The position numbers and the translations under genes were made by a program. Below are positions 14,328 to 20,874 of a DNA stretch of 36,954 bases, piece by piece; position 1 is the stretch's first letter; each line of letters opens with the position of its first letter. The notes beneath the pieces were generated by a model. It was given only the letters and a program-made list of their open reading frames with translations, was not told where the DNA came from and searched no databases. Origin of the DNA: an uncultured Lachnospiraceae bacterium (GTDB taxonomy: Bacteria; Bacillota; Clostridia; Lachnospirales; Lachnospiraceae); NCBI GenBank assembly GCA_900317475.1, contig ONGY01000003.1, positions 1 through 36,954 of the forward strand, written 5' to 3'.

Positions 14328-14339
14328 TCTTTCCTTTCA

Positions 14340-14384
14340 GGCCGCTTCGCGGCCGCGCGAGCCGGAATCCGCAAAAACTTCCGG
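14340..14384 (-). other. hairpins in the rpoB leader
   Basis: The perfect palindrome GGCCGC-GAA-GCGGCC (14340-14354) lies 12 nt before the rpoB start. Next to it CCGGAA (14362-14367)/TTCCGG (14379-14384) encloses GTTTTTGCGGA on the transcript strand. The same arrangement of a GC hairpin near the ribosome binding site plus a GTTTT motif is seen before rpoC. Confidence 0.45.
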
Positions 14385-14586
14385 CGGTGCGATCGGAACA
14401 GACGGCCGACCGGGACCATCTGTTCTGTCTTTCGGCCTCTGCTTGACAGAAGCCTTAAGACTTCACCCCGATTATGATATAGAGTTGATTAGTGATGAGA
14501 CCTCGGCATAGATGAAACTGCGCATCTTTCCGGCAAATGAGCGCACCAAAAAAAGCGCATACTACATCCGAGGATATGCATTTCTT

Positions 14587-14616
14587 AGCATACAACGATA
14601 GACAAATCAGTGTCAA
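14587..14616 (-). promoter_or_regulatory. rpoBC promoter
   Basis: The minus strand reads TTGACA, 18 nt, TATGCT, located 38 nt downstream of the rplL terminator and about 260 nt before rpoB. It allows rpoBC expression independent of rplJ-rplL. The leader of about 250 nt between it and rpoB holds no open reading frame I can support, only the hairpins listed. Confidence 0.75.
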
Positions 14617-14653
14617 GGATATTTTATACTCAGAAATTTCCGAAAAACCGGAT

Positions 14654-14693
14654 CAAAAAAACGCAGGTCCCTGTATTGATCAGAGACCTGCGT
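14654..14693 (-). terminator. intrinsic terminator after rplJ-rplL
   Basis: A 13-bp stem ACGCAGGTCTCTG/CAGGGACCTGCGT (one G-U pair), 7-nt loop, then TTTTTTG on the minus strand. It lies 95 nt after the rplL stop and is strong on paper, so most rplJL transcripts should end here rather than run into rpoB. Confidence 0.9.
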
Positions 14694-14787
14694 TCCATTA
14701 TTGCTTATTTGTCTGGTCTTCTGTAAGAAGATCGAATCAGACGATCTTTTATGAGAAGACAGATATGGGTGATTTTCCGCAAGAAGA

Positions 14788-15162
14788 TTACTTAAGGGTG
14801 ATCTTAGCGCCTTCAGCTTCGAGCTTCTTCTGAATCTCCTCAGCCTCTTCCTTAGCGACGCCTTCCTTGACATTCTTCGGAGCGGACTCAACAAGGTCCT
14901 TTGCTTCCTTCAGGCCAAGGCCGGTGATCTCACGAACAACCTTGATGACCTTGATCTTGTTCGGGCCGATCTCGGTGAGCTCGACGTTGAACTCGGTCTT
15001 CTCTTCAGCCTGTGCTGCATCTCCGCCTGCTGCTGCGACTACAACGCCTGCTGCTGCGGAAACACCAAATTCATCTTCACATGCCTTTACAAGGTCATTG
15101 AGCTCCATAACGGAGAGTTCCTTGATAGCATCAATAATTTCCTGAGTGGATAACTTTGCCAT
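14788..15162 (-). CDS. rplL: 50S ribosomal protein L7/L12
   Basis: Stalk protein that recruits translational GTPases to the ribosome. The product is 124 residues from the ATG at 15162 ([20 protein letters not shown]), preceded by GGAGG. It has the N-terminal dimerisation helix region, an Ala/Gly-rich hinge ([19 protein letters not shown], about residues 38-56) and the C-terminal domain with [20 protein letters not shown]. It follows rplJ by 66 nt, with a small GCCGG/CCGGC hairpin in the gap (15193-15209). Confidence 0.97.
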   Translation of the reverse strand: MAKLSTQEIIDAIKELSVMELNDLVKACEDEFGVSAAAGVVVAAAGGDAAQAEEKTEFNVELTEIGPNKIKVIKVVREITGLGLKEAKDLVESAPKNVKEGVAKEEAEEIQKKLEAEGAKITLK

Positions 15163-15228
15163 TTTAATTTCCTCCATTTAAGATTTCAAACCGCCGGAAC
15201 AGAGCCGGCATCATGGGTACAGAAGAGA

Positions 15229-15798
15229 TTACGCTTCTGTCTTTGCTTCTTCTGCAGGAGCAGCTTCTGCTGCAGGTGCTTCGGCAGCGGCTTCTGCCGG
15301 TGCATCGCCGCCCTCGGCCTTCTTGTCCGCGATCTGCTTGATAACGCGGGCGAAGTTTGCCATCGGAGACTGAATGCTTCCGAGCAGCTTGGAGAGGAGT
15401 TCCTCTCTCGACGGAATCTTAGCGATCTCCGCCATGCCTGCTTCATCGTAAAGAGTTCCCTCTACGACGCCGCCCTTCATCTGAAGCTTGTCAGATGTCT
15501 TCTGGAACTTTGCAATCACACGTGCTGCGGCGGTTGCATCGTCCTTGGAAACTGCAAGGGCGCTCGGGCCGTTCAGATAGGGATCGAGCTGAGCGAAATC
15601 GGTGCCGTTGAAGGCAATCTTCATCATGGTGTTCTTGTAAACCTTGTACTCGACACCAGCTTCACGAAGAGCCTTGCGGAGTGCTGTATCCTCGGTGACG
15701 GTAAGACCTCTTGCGTCAACGATGACAGCAGATGCGGCGCCGTCGATCTTCGCGGAAATCTCTTTCACGACCGGCTGCTTTTCTTCCACTTTTGCCAT
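15229..15798 (-). CDS. rplJ: 50S ribosomal protein L10
   Basis: Stalk-base protein that anchors L7/L12 dimers to 23S rRNA, 189 residues. The N-terminal globular domain contains AVIVDARGLTVTEDTALRKA and YKVYKNTMMKIA, and the middle region GPSALAVSKDDA. The C-terminal helix region that binds L12 is followed by an Ala/Glu/Pro-rich tail from about residue 163. The ribosome binding site is AAGGAGG. It is preceded by a canonical L10-leader RNA and a terminator hairpin, so it is very probably autoregulated by the L10/L12 complex. Confidence 0.97.
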   Translation of the reverse strand: MAKVEEKQPVVKEISAKIDGAASAVIVDARGLTVTEDTALRKALREAGVEYKVYKNTMMKIAFNGTDFAQLDPYLNGPSALAVSKDDATAAARVIAKFQKTSDKLQMKGGVVEGTLYDEAGMAEIAKIPSREELLSKLLGSIQSPMANFARVIKQIADKKAEGGDAPAEAAAEAPAAEAAPAEEAKTEA

Positions 15799-15870
15799 TG
15801 TTTTACCTCCTTATGAATTATTGCCGTGAGATCAGCGCAGTGCGCTGCCTCTGCGGGAAAGAAGGTCTGA

Positions 15871-15904
15871 TCAAAAAGAAACCCTCTGCCGTATTGACAG
15901 AGGG
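15871..15904 (-). terminator. attenuator hairpin in the rplJ leader
   Basis: CCCTCTG/CAGAGGG with a 9-nt loop is followed by TTTCTTTTT on the transcript strand, between the L10-leader and rplJ. Its position suggests a transcription attenuator controlled by L10 binding upstream. A palindrome CAGCGCA-C-TGCGCTG (15833-15847) follows, closer to rplJ. Confidence 0.7.
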
Positions 15905-15990
15905 AGGATTTCGAATCAATCGTGTTCTTTCCTCGGCGGGCGTTCTCTCGAACTTACGTCTTTCGACACCAGCTGTCTTCGGCCAACATG
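15905..15990 (-). ncRNA. ribosomal protein L10 leader
   Basis: The transcript strand contains GGCCGAAGACAGCTGGTG, then about 30 nt, then CGCCCGCCGAGGAAAG. These are the conserved elements of the L10-leader, which mimics the L10 site of 23S rRNA. Autoregulation of rplJ-rplL through this RNA is established in other Firmicutes. Confidence 0.8.
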
Positions 15991-15993
15991 GGC

Positions 15994-16022
15994 ATTATGC
16001 CACAGCGTATTTACAAAGTCAA
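15994..16022 (-). promoter_or_regulatory. rplJ-rplL promoter
   Basis: TTGACT, 17 nt, CATAAT on the minus strand, just before the L10-leader. It makes rplJL independent of rplKA and of capA. Confidence 0.82.
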
Positions 16023-16032
16023 CGAATTTTCG

Positions 16033-16068
16033 TAAAAACCCGGGGCAGGCGAGCATACTGCCTCCCCC
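16033..16068 (-). terminator. possible terminator after capA
   Basis: GGGG-G-AGGC/GCCT-G-CCCC, a stem with one internal G-G mismatch and 9-nt loop, followed by GGGTTTTT on the minus strand. It lies 88 nt after the capA stop, immediately before the rplJ promoter. The mismatch and the GGG before the T-run make it weaker than the others. The gap also has a perfect hairpin TGCATATT/AATATGCA at 16113-16132 with no T-run. Confidence 0.45.
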
Positions 16069-16156
16069 GCGCCAGTACGGTCTTTGCATTCCTGCATGCT
16101 GTACCCCGTATTTGCATATTTTAGAATATGCACTTCTGTCCTTTGACGTTGACAGG

Positions 16157-17710
16157 CTACTGTCCATTGAGGGTGATGTTTCCGTCCTCATCCACCGTCA
16201 CGCCAGCAGACCCCGTCCGCATGAAGTTCAAAACCCGTTCCTTCTCCGAACCGCTGAGAGTCCTTACGGAGCTGTCCGACTGAAGCATCGGAATAAACCG
16301 GATGCCCGACACGGATTTTGACGAAGGAGTAAAGGTCACTTCCAGGAGTCCGGTGTCGGTCGTAAAGGATGTGAAGAGGAAGTTTCCGAGACTGTAGCAG
16401 ACGAAGGTGTGCCCATCCGATGCAAAGGGCTCGAGTACATGCGGGTGGTCACCGATGATGAAGTCCGCGCCGGCCTCTTCAAGCGCCGCAGCGCACTGGG
16501 TCTGCGACCAATCGGCGTCCGTGCGCTTCTCCGTGCCCCAGTGGATATAGACAATCGTCTCGTCAACTTCGGCGTCGACCTCTTTGATTTTATTCACGAG
16601 GTTCGTCCAGTCCCAGCAGCGAAACACGCCGGACTGAGTATCCGTTGCACCCCGCGTCTCGGGGTTGTCACCCTGCTCGATCATGGTCGCATTGAGAATG
16701 GCAATTTTCATCCCTCCGCACTCGAAGACGGCGGGCTCCGACGCCTCGTCAAGATTGTGTCCGGCCCCGACATGAATCATTCCGATGGAATCGAGCGTAT
16801 CGAGCGTGTCGAGCAGTGCCTCTTCTCCATAGTCAAAACAGTGATTGTTCGCGAGGGAGACGATATCCGCCCCCATTTCCGTGAGCCACTCTGCAGTCGA
16901 AGGATCCGCCCGGAAGGTATATTGCTTTCCGGCGAGCGGTGTGCCCCGGCTGCTGTAGGGAAATTCGTTGTTCACCATGAAGACATCCGCTGTTCTGCAG
17001 GTGTTCAGCGTCTCTTCGTCAAAACTGTTTTCAATGTTTCCGCCCCGCTGGACGATTGAAGCGGCAGCCGCGTACCGGGTATCAAAGAGAATATCCCCTG
17101 CAAAGGCAAACGTGATGCTGTCCGGATTCTGTGTGGATGTAAGTGAATAAGTGCCGGCAGAAGTTTTGACGATGTTTTCGGAAGCGGTCGGGGATACAGA
17201 CGCATCATCTCCCGATGAGTCCGTGCCGAAACCACCGGAAAGGCCTTCGGCGCCGGTGCTGCTCCCGTTCCCGGAAGAACTTTCCCCTGCATTCTCCGAA
17301 TCACTGTCCGTTCCTGACGCCGCATCGTCATCCGGAATCGGTTCTTCCGAGACAAAGACAGCAGCCTGATCGGAAGCTTCCGACCCGCTGTCTTTTCCGG
17401 ATGCATTTCCATTCTCTGCCCGGAACAGGCCGCTGCCGATGCCATCCCCGTTCCCTGCAGAAAAAACGAGCCGCAGGCAGATCAATATCGTACCTGCGCC
17501 AAGGATCAAAATAAGCGTCAGCAGGAAAACAAAGAACGGCGAACGCCTCTTTCCTGAATTGGCAATTGTTTCATCGCCGCTCCTATCATATTCATAGTTA
17601 TCACCGTAATCCCTGCTGTCCCCGTCATAATCAAAATTATCGTCGAAATCCCTGCTGCCCCCGTCATATTCATATTTATCATTATAATTTCTGCGGTTTC
17701 TGTCATTCAT
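16157..17710 (-). CDS. CapA-family (poly-gamma-glutamate synthesis type) metallophosphatase-like protein
   Basis: Predicted membrane-anchored protein of 517 residues from the ATG at 17710. Residues 1-55 are cytoplasmic, rich in Asp/Tyr/Arg, and contain a 13-residue tandem repeat. Residues 57-80 form a membrane helix. Residues 82-195 are a Ser/Gly/Asp-rich linker. The CapA (PGA_cap) domain runs from about 199 with FAGDILFD (203-210), VNNEF (246-250), SLANNH (285-290), YIHWGTE (388-394) and GDHPHVLE (420-427). These are the conserved metal/active-site blocks. The domain would lie outside the membrane. CapA proteins are linked to export or anchoring of poly-gamma-glutamate or other cell-surface polymers; no capB/capC neighbours are present, so the substrate is unknown. 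It interrupts the usual rplA-rplJ order and has its own extended -10 element. Confidence 0.85.
   Translation of the reverse strand: MNDRNRRNYNDKYEYDGGSRDFDDNFDYDGDSRDYGDNYEYDRSGDETIANSGKRRSPFFVFLLTLILILGAGTILICLRLVFSAGNGDGIGSGLFRAENGNASGKDSGSEASDQAAVFVSEEPIPDDDAASGTDSDSENAGESSSGNGSSTGAEGLSGGFGTDSSGDDASVSPTASENIVKTSAGTYSLTSTQNPDSITFAFAGDILFDTRYAAAASIVQRGGNIENSFDEETLNTCRTADVFMVNNEFPYSSRGTPLAGKQYTFRADPSTAEWLTEMGADIVSLANNHCFDYGEEALLDTLDTLDSIGMIHVGAGHNLDEASEPAVFECGGMKIAILNATMIEQGDNPETRGATDTQSGVFRCWDWTNLVNKIKEVDAEVDETIVYIHWGTEKRTDADWSQTQCAAALEEAGADFIIGDHPHVLEPFASDGHTFVCYSLGNFLFTSFTTDTGLLEVTFTPSSKSVSGIRFIPMLQSDSSVRTLSGSEKERVLNFMRTGSAGVTVDEDGNITLNGQ
17598..17693 (-). repeat. 39-bp tandem repeat inside capA
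   Basis: Two adjacent 39-bp units (17598-17636 and 17637-17675) and a partial third encode a 13-residue acidic repeat with the core YDGxSRDxxDN near the N-terminus. The units differ mainly at synonymous or conservative positions. Such in-frame repeats can vary in copy number between strains. Confidence 0.7.
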
Positions 17711-17716
17711 ACGGGT

Positions 17717-17725
17717 ATTGTAGCA
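17717..17725 (-). promoter_or_regulatory. extended -10 element immediately before capA
   Basis: TGCTACAAT on the minus strand matches an extended -10 (TGn plus TACAAT). Its last base is 7 nt before the A of the capA ATG, so transcription should start at or very near the start codon. No good -35 is seen and no Shine-Dalgarno lies before this ATG. Confidence 0.5.
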
Positions 17726-17864
17726 TACAGAATAAGGGACGCCGTATATCTTCCGGTCAATATTCAGGCCAGCCGGATATTCCCCAAAAAACGTGCACCG
17801 CCGGATGCTCCGCAGATCCGGAAAACTGCTTGTCTGCGTGGGCGGCGGCACTTACGGATTGCAT

Positions 17865-17891
17865 AAAAAAAGCAGGTGATTTCTCACCTGC
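17865..17891 (-). terminator. intrinsic terminator after rplK-rplA
   Basis: A perfect 8-bp stem GCAGGTGA/TCACCTGC with GAAA loop, followed by seven T residues on the minus strand, about 100 nt after rplA. Confidence 0.92.
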
Positions 17892-17993
17892 CTTTTCTAA
17901 GCTTATACTTTGTTCCGTTTCTTAAGACAGCTCTCTGCTTTCTCAGATCCCGGAGACTTTCTTAAGTCCCAATGACTTATAAGTCACTTCTTA

Positions 17994-18683
17994 TCAATAC
18001 TTGTTTGCAACAAGCTTGATGCCAGGGCCCATCGTGGTAGCGATGGAGATGCTCTTGAGATACTGTCCCTTGACGGTGGACGGCTTTGCCTTCTCGATAG
18101 CAGACATCAGAGCATTGTAGTTGTCAGCAATCTGCTCTGCCGTGAAGGATGCCTTTCCGATCGGTACGTGTACGATGTTTGCCTTATCGAGTCTGTACTC
18201 GATCTTGCCGGCTTTGATCTCGTTAATTGCCTTGGTGACATCCATGGTGACCGTTCCTGCCTTCGGGTTCGGCATAAGGCCCTTCGGTCCGAGGATTTTA
18301 CCAAGACGTCCGACAGCACCCATCATATCCGGGGTTGCGACAACAACATCGAAGTCAAGCCAGCCCTCGTTCTGAATCTTCGGAACGAGTTCCATGCCTC
18401 CGACATAGTCAGCGCCTGCTGCCTTTGCCTCTTCTGCCTTGGCATCCTTTGCGAAAACAAGGACGCGGACGGTCTTGCCGGTTCCATGCGGCAGAACAAC
18501 GGCGCCGCGGATAGCCTGATCAGCGTGACGGCCATCGCAGCTGGTGCGGATATTCACTTCGATGGTCTCATCGAATTTTGCGGTTGCGGTCTGCTTGAGA
18601 AGCGGAGCAGCCTCTTCGATCTCGTAGAGTTTGCTGCTCTCAATGAGCTTAGCCGCTTCATTATATTTCTTTCCGTGCTTCAT
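17994..18683 (-). CDS. rplA: 50S ribosomal protein L1
   Basis: L1 stalk protein of the large subunit, 229 residues, starting at the ATG at 18683 ([15 protein letters not shown]), preceded by GGAGGAG. Typical blocks are [43 protein letters not shown] and the C-terminal [10 protein letters not shown]1 usually represses its own operon by binding leader mRNA. It is co-transcribed with rplK, 138 nt upstream, and ends at a strong terminator. Confidence 0.97.
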   Translation of the reverse strand: MKHGKKYNEAAKLIESSKLYEIEEAAPLLKQTATAKFDETIEVNIRTSCDGRHADQAIRGAVVLPHGTGKTVRVLVFAKDAKAEEAKAAGADYVGGMELVPKIQNEGWLDFDVVVATPDMMGAVGRLGKILGPKGLMPNPKAGTVTMDVTKAINEIKAGKIEYRLDKANIVHVPIGKASFTAEQIADNYNALMSAIEKAKPSTVKGQYLKSISIATTMGPGIKLVANKY

Positions 18684-18821
18684 TCTATTCTCCTCCATTC
18701 GTGGTCATTGACCTTCCGGCCGGGAGCTCTTCTCTCTTTCAAGACAGGAGCCCGTCTGCAGCTCATAAGGATTTCTCCTCAGACTGCGGCTTTTAAAGTC
18801 TCCCACGTTCCGGTGACGACC

Positions 18822-19247
18822 TCAGTCGACGACTTCGATACCCATGGACCTTGCGGTTCCGGCGATCATGCTCATGGCTGCTTCAACAGATGCTGCATTG
18901 AGGTCCGGCATCTTGGTTTCAGCGATTTCCTTAACCTGAGCTTTGGTTACCTTGGCAACCTTCTGCTTGTTCGGCGTTCCGGATGCCTTCTGGATACCTG
19001 CAGCCTTCTTCAGAAGAACAGCTGCCGGCGGAGTCTTGGTGATGAAGCTGAAGCTTCTGTCCGCGTAAACCGTGATGATGACAGGGATGATCGTATCACC
19101 CATCTGAGCGGTCTTTGCATTGAACTGCTTGGTGAACTCAACGATGTTGACACCATGCTGTCCAAGTGCGGGTCCTACCGGCGGTGCAGGGGTTGCTTTG
19201 CCGGCCTGGATCTGTAACTTGATATAACCAGTAACTTTCTTAGCCAT
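18822..19247 (-). CDS. rplK: 50S ribosomal protein L11
   Basis: GTPase-centre protein, 141 residues, starting at the ATG at 19247 ([20 protein letters not shown]), preceded by AAAGGAGG. The N-terminal domain shows [16 protein letters not shown], with the proline-rich segment where thiopeptide antibiotics act. The C-terminal RNA-binding domain ends [13 protein letters not shown]. Length and motifs are normal. First gene of the rplK-rplA unit. Confidence 0.97.
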   Translation of the reverse strand: MAKKVTGYIKLQIQAGKATPAPPVGPALGQHGVNIVEFTKQFNAKTAQMGDTIIPVIITVYADRSFSFITKTPPAAVLLKKAAGIQKASGTPNKQKVAKVTKAQVKEIAETKMPDLNAASVEAAMSMIAGTARSMGIEVVD

Positions 19248-19270
19248 ATTTCCTCCTTTGTGGTTCGACC

Positions 19271-19357
19271 GCGGCCATCCGGCCGCTCCCACGAGATATG
19301 CGGCAGAAGATCCTCACCTGAGTCTTTGCCGCAGTTCGGAACGGATTATTCCGCTCC
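19271..19357 (-). promoter_or_regulatory. rplK leader hairpins
   Basis: The leader has a stem GGAGCGGA/TCCGTTCC (19338-19357, one G-U pair) about 10 nt after the predicted start and a perfect GCGGCC-GGAT-GGCCGC hairpin (19271-19286) 23 nt before the rplK ATG. One of them may be the L1 target for autoregulation; I cannot identify the L1 site with certainty. Confidence 0.45.
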
Positions 19358-19372
19358 GGTGCAACAGTGCGA

Positions 19373-19401
19373 ATTGTATCGCACTGAAACTGCCTCGTCA
19401 A
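19373..19401 (-). promoter_or_regulatory. rplK-rplA promoter
   Basis: TTGACG, 17 nt, TACAAT on the minus strand, starting 18 nt after the nusG stop. It separates rplKA from rpmG-secE-nusG. Confidence 0.85.
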
Positions 19402-19419
19402 CAATCCTCTTTTTCCAGA

Positions 19420-20202
19420 TCAGTTTGACTTTCTCACTTCAGCGAAGCTGATTTCGACCGGTGTCTCACGGCCGAACAGCTCGACGTTGATCGTGACCGT
19501 CTGCTTGTTGAAATCGATCTTCTGTACAGGACCCATCGTATCTTTCCAGACACCTGCGACCACCGTGATCATATCGCCGACGCCGAAATCAACGGAAACA
19601 TTCTGCGTGCGAATTCCAAGCGGCTTGATGTCGTTCTCGGAAAGCGGAACGGGTTTGGATCCCGGTCCCACAAAGCCCGTGACGCCCCGCGTGTTGCGCA
19701 CGACGTACCAGGTATCGTTGTTCATGATCATCTTGACAAGCACATAGCCCGGGAACATTTTTCTCGGGACTACCTTCTTGACGGTGTGGGTGGAACCATC
19801 GTCTTTGTCGGTGACCGTCTTCATTTCAACGGAATCCTGCATCGGGATCATGACATCAAAAATCTGATCCTCGAGGTGGCGGTTCTGAATCGTCGTGCGG
19901 AGATTGGTCATGACCTTGTTCTCATAGCCGGAATAGGTATGGGCCACATACCAGTGCGGTTCTGTGGTGACAGCAGAAGCATCCAGCTCCTCATTGCTGT
20001 CATCCTCCTTGCCCTCGGTAATGTTCTCAGCCATGTTGGAATCGCCCTGGGTAAGGACGCGTTCCGCCTCAGCCTTTTCGATATCAGCAGCCTTCCTTGT
20101 GAAGTCCGGTCTGCGGATTTCTCTTACTCCGGGAAGAACGCCGGCCTTTACGCGCACGGCTCCTGTCTTCTTTTCGGAATTATTATCTGACGTTTCTGCC
20201 AT
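19420..20202 (-). CDS. nusG: transcription termination/antitermination protein NusG with N-terminal extension
   Basis: NusG binds RNA polymerase and modulates pausing, termination and coupling to ribosomes. The NGN domain starts at about residue 83 (HWYVAHTYSGYENKV) and includes FPGYVLV (150-156) and GVTGFVG. The KOW domain is at about 206-232 (FGVGDMITVVAG). The product is 260 residues, against about 175 in most bacteria, because of an 80-residue polar N-terminal segment. I chose the ATG at 20202: it has AAAGGG 7 nt upstream and lies 25 nt after secE. An internal ATG at 20034 (MAENITEGKEDD) with weaker AGGG would give 204 residues but leave a 193-nt hole in a tight operon. The function of the extension is unknown. 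Confidence 0.9.
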   Translation of the reverse strand: MAETSDNNSEKKTGAVRVKAGVLPGVREIRRPDFTRKAADIEKAEAERVLTQGDSNMAENITEGKEDDSNEELDASAVTTEPHWYVAHTYSGYENKVMTNLRTTIQNRHLEDQIFDVMIPMQDSVEMKTVTDKDDGSTHTVKKVVPRKMFPGYVLVKMIMNNDTWYVVRNTRGVTGFVGPGSKPVPLSENDIKPLGIRTQNVSVDFGVGDMITVVAGVWKDTMGPVQKIDFNKQTVTINVELFGRETPVEISFAEVRKSN

Positions 20203-20227
20203 GAAACAGCCCTTTCTGTTGATTACC

Positions 20228-20440
20228 TTACAGGTTTACAAGGAAGTTAATCAGTTTCTCAGAGCCGAAGTCGGCGAGGACAATCAGAAGACCCGTAATG
20301 ACGCTGACAATGAGGACAGCTGCGAGCTGTCTGCCAAGCTCATTCTTCGACGGCCATACGATTCTATTCCACTCGCTCTTGAGACCCTTTCCGAACTGCT
20401 TCAGTTTCGAACTTGCAGAAGTAACTTCTACTTTTGCCAT
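20228..20440 (-). CDS. secE: preprotein translocase subunit SecE
   Basis: Small essential partner of SecY in the Sec translocon. The 70-residue product has the cytoplasmic amphipathic region KGLKSEWNRIVWPSKNELGR (the WP-x-x-x-E/L family motif) and one C-terminal membrane helix (about residues 40-57). This is the single-span Firmicutes form. It lies between rpmG and nusG, as is usual. Confidence 0.95.
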   Translation of the reverse strand: MAKVEVTSASSKLKQFGKGLKSEWNRIVWPSKNELGRQLAAVLIVSVITGLLIVLADFGSEKLINFLVNL

Positions 20441-20485
20441 TGCGATTGATCTCCTTCCTGAATGTCGGAGTTCATGAAGAGTAGA

Positions 20486-20635
20486 TTACTTCGTCTCTCT
20501 GTGAAGGGTGTGCTTTCTGCAGAACGGGCAGTACTTCTTGAGCTCCATGCGCTCAGGATGAGTCTTCTTGTCCTTGGTTGTGTCATAATTGCGGTTCTTG
20601 CACTCAGTGCATGCCAGTGTAACCTTTGTACGCAT
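20486..20635 (-). CDS. rpmG: 50S ribosomal protein L33
   Basis: A 49-residue protein starting [20 protein letters not shown] and ending [17 protein letters not shown]. Two CxxC pairs (CTEC and CPFC) mark it as the zinc-binding C+ form of L33. The start has GGAGG 10 nt upstream. It is first in rpmG-secE-nusG, a standard order; its own promoter lies 68 nt upstream. Confidence 0.96.
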   Translation of the reverse strand: MRTKVTLACTECKNRNYDTTKDKKTHPERMELKKYCPFCRKHTLHRETK

Positions 20636-20675
20636 AATTCAATACCTCCATGCGGAATTTCAGTCAGCATAAGAA

Positions 20676-20693
20676 AAAGGCCTCGCGGCCTTT
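20676..20693 (-). other. 5'-terminal hairpin of the rpmG transcript
   Basis: AAAGGCC-GCGA-GGCCTTT followed by TTCTT begins about 3-5 nt after the predicted transcription start. It looks like a short terminator but sits at the very 5' end of the message, like the hairpin of the str operon. Confidence 0.55.
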
Positions 20694-20702
20694 AACATTA
20701 AT

Positions 20703-20731
20703 AATTTACATCACGGATGGTTTTTCGTCAA
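20703..20731 (-). promoter_or_regulatory. rpmG-secE-nusG promoter
   Basis: TTGACG, 17 nt, TAAATT on the minus strand. The region from here to the glf stop (20732-20874) has GC-rich inverted repeats such as GTGCCG/CGGCAC (20763-20783) but no gene and no convincing glf terminator. Confidence 0.75.
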
Positions 20732-20874
20732 GCAGAATGCACGAAAATACGCATCTTTTTCCCCGTGCCGCACTCTTTTCGGCACAAGCATTCCGGGCCG
20801 CCGGTGAAGGCGGGCAGCCCGGGTACCAGCGGGACCGGAGTCAGTAGAAAAGTCCTGCCGCGGCTTTTCTCCGC

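Noticed and set aside
12474..14477. Long plus-strand open frame of 667 codons antisense to rpoB
   Set aside because: It is a shadow of rpoB codon bias, has no ribosome binding site and no recognisable domain, and the minus-strand product is unquestionable.
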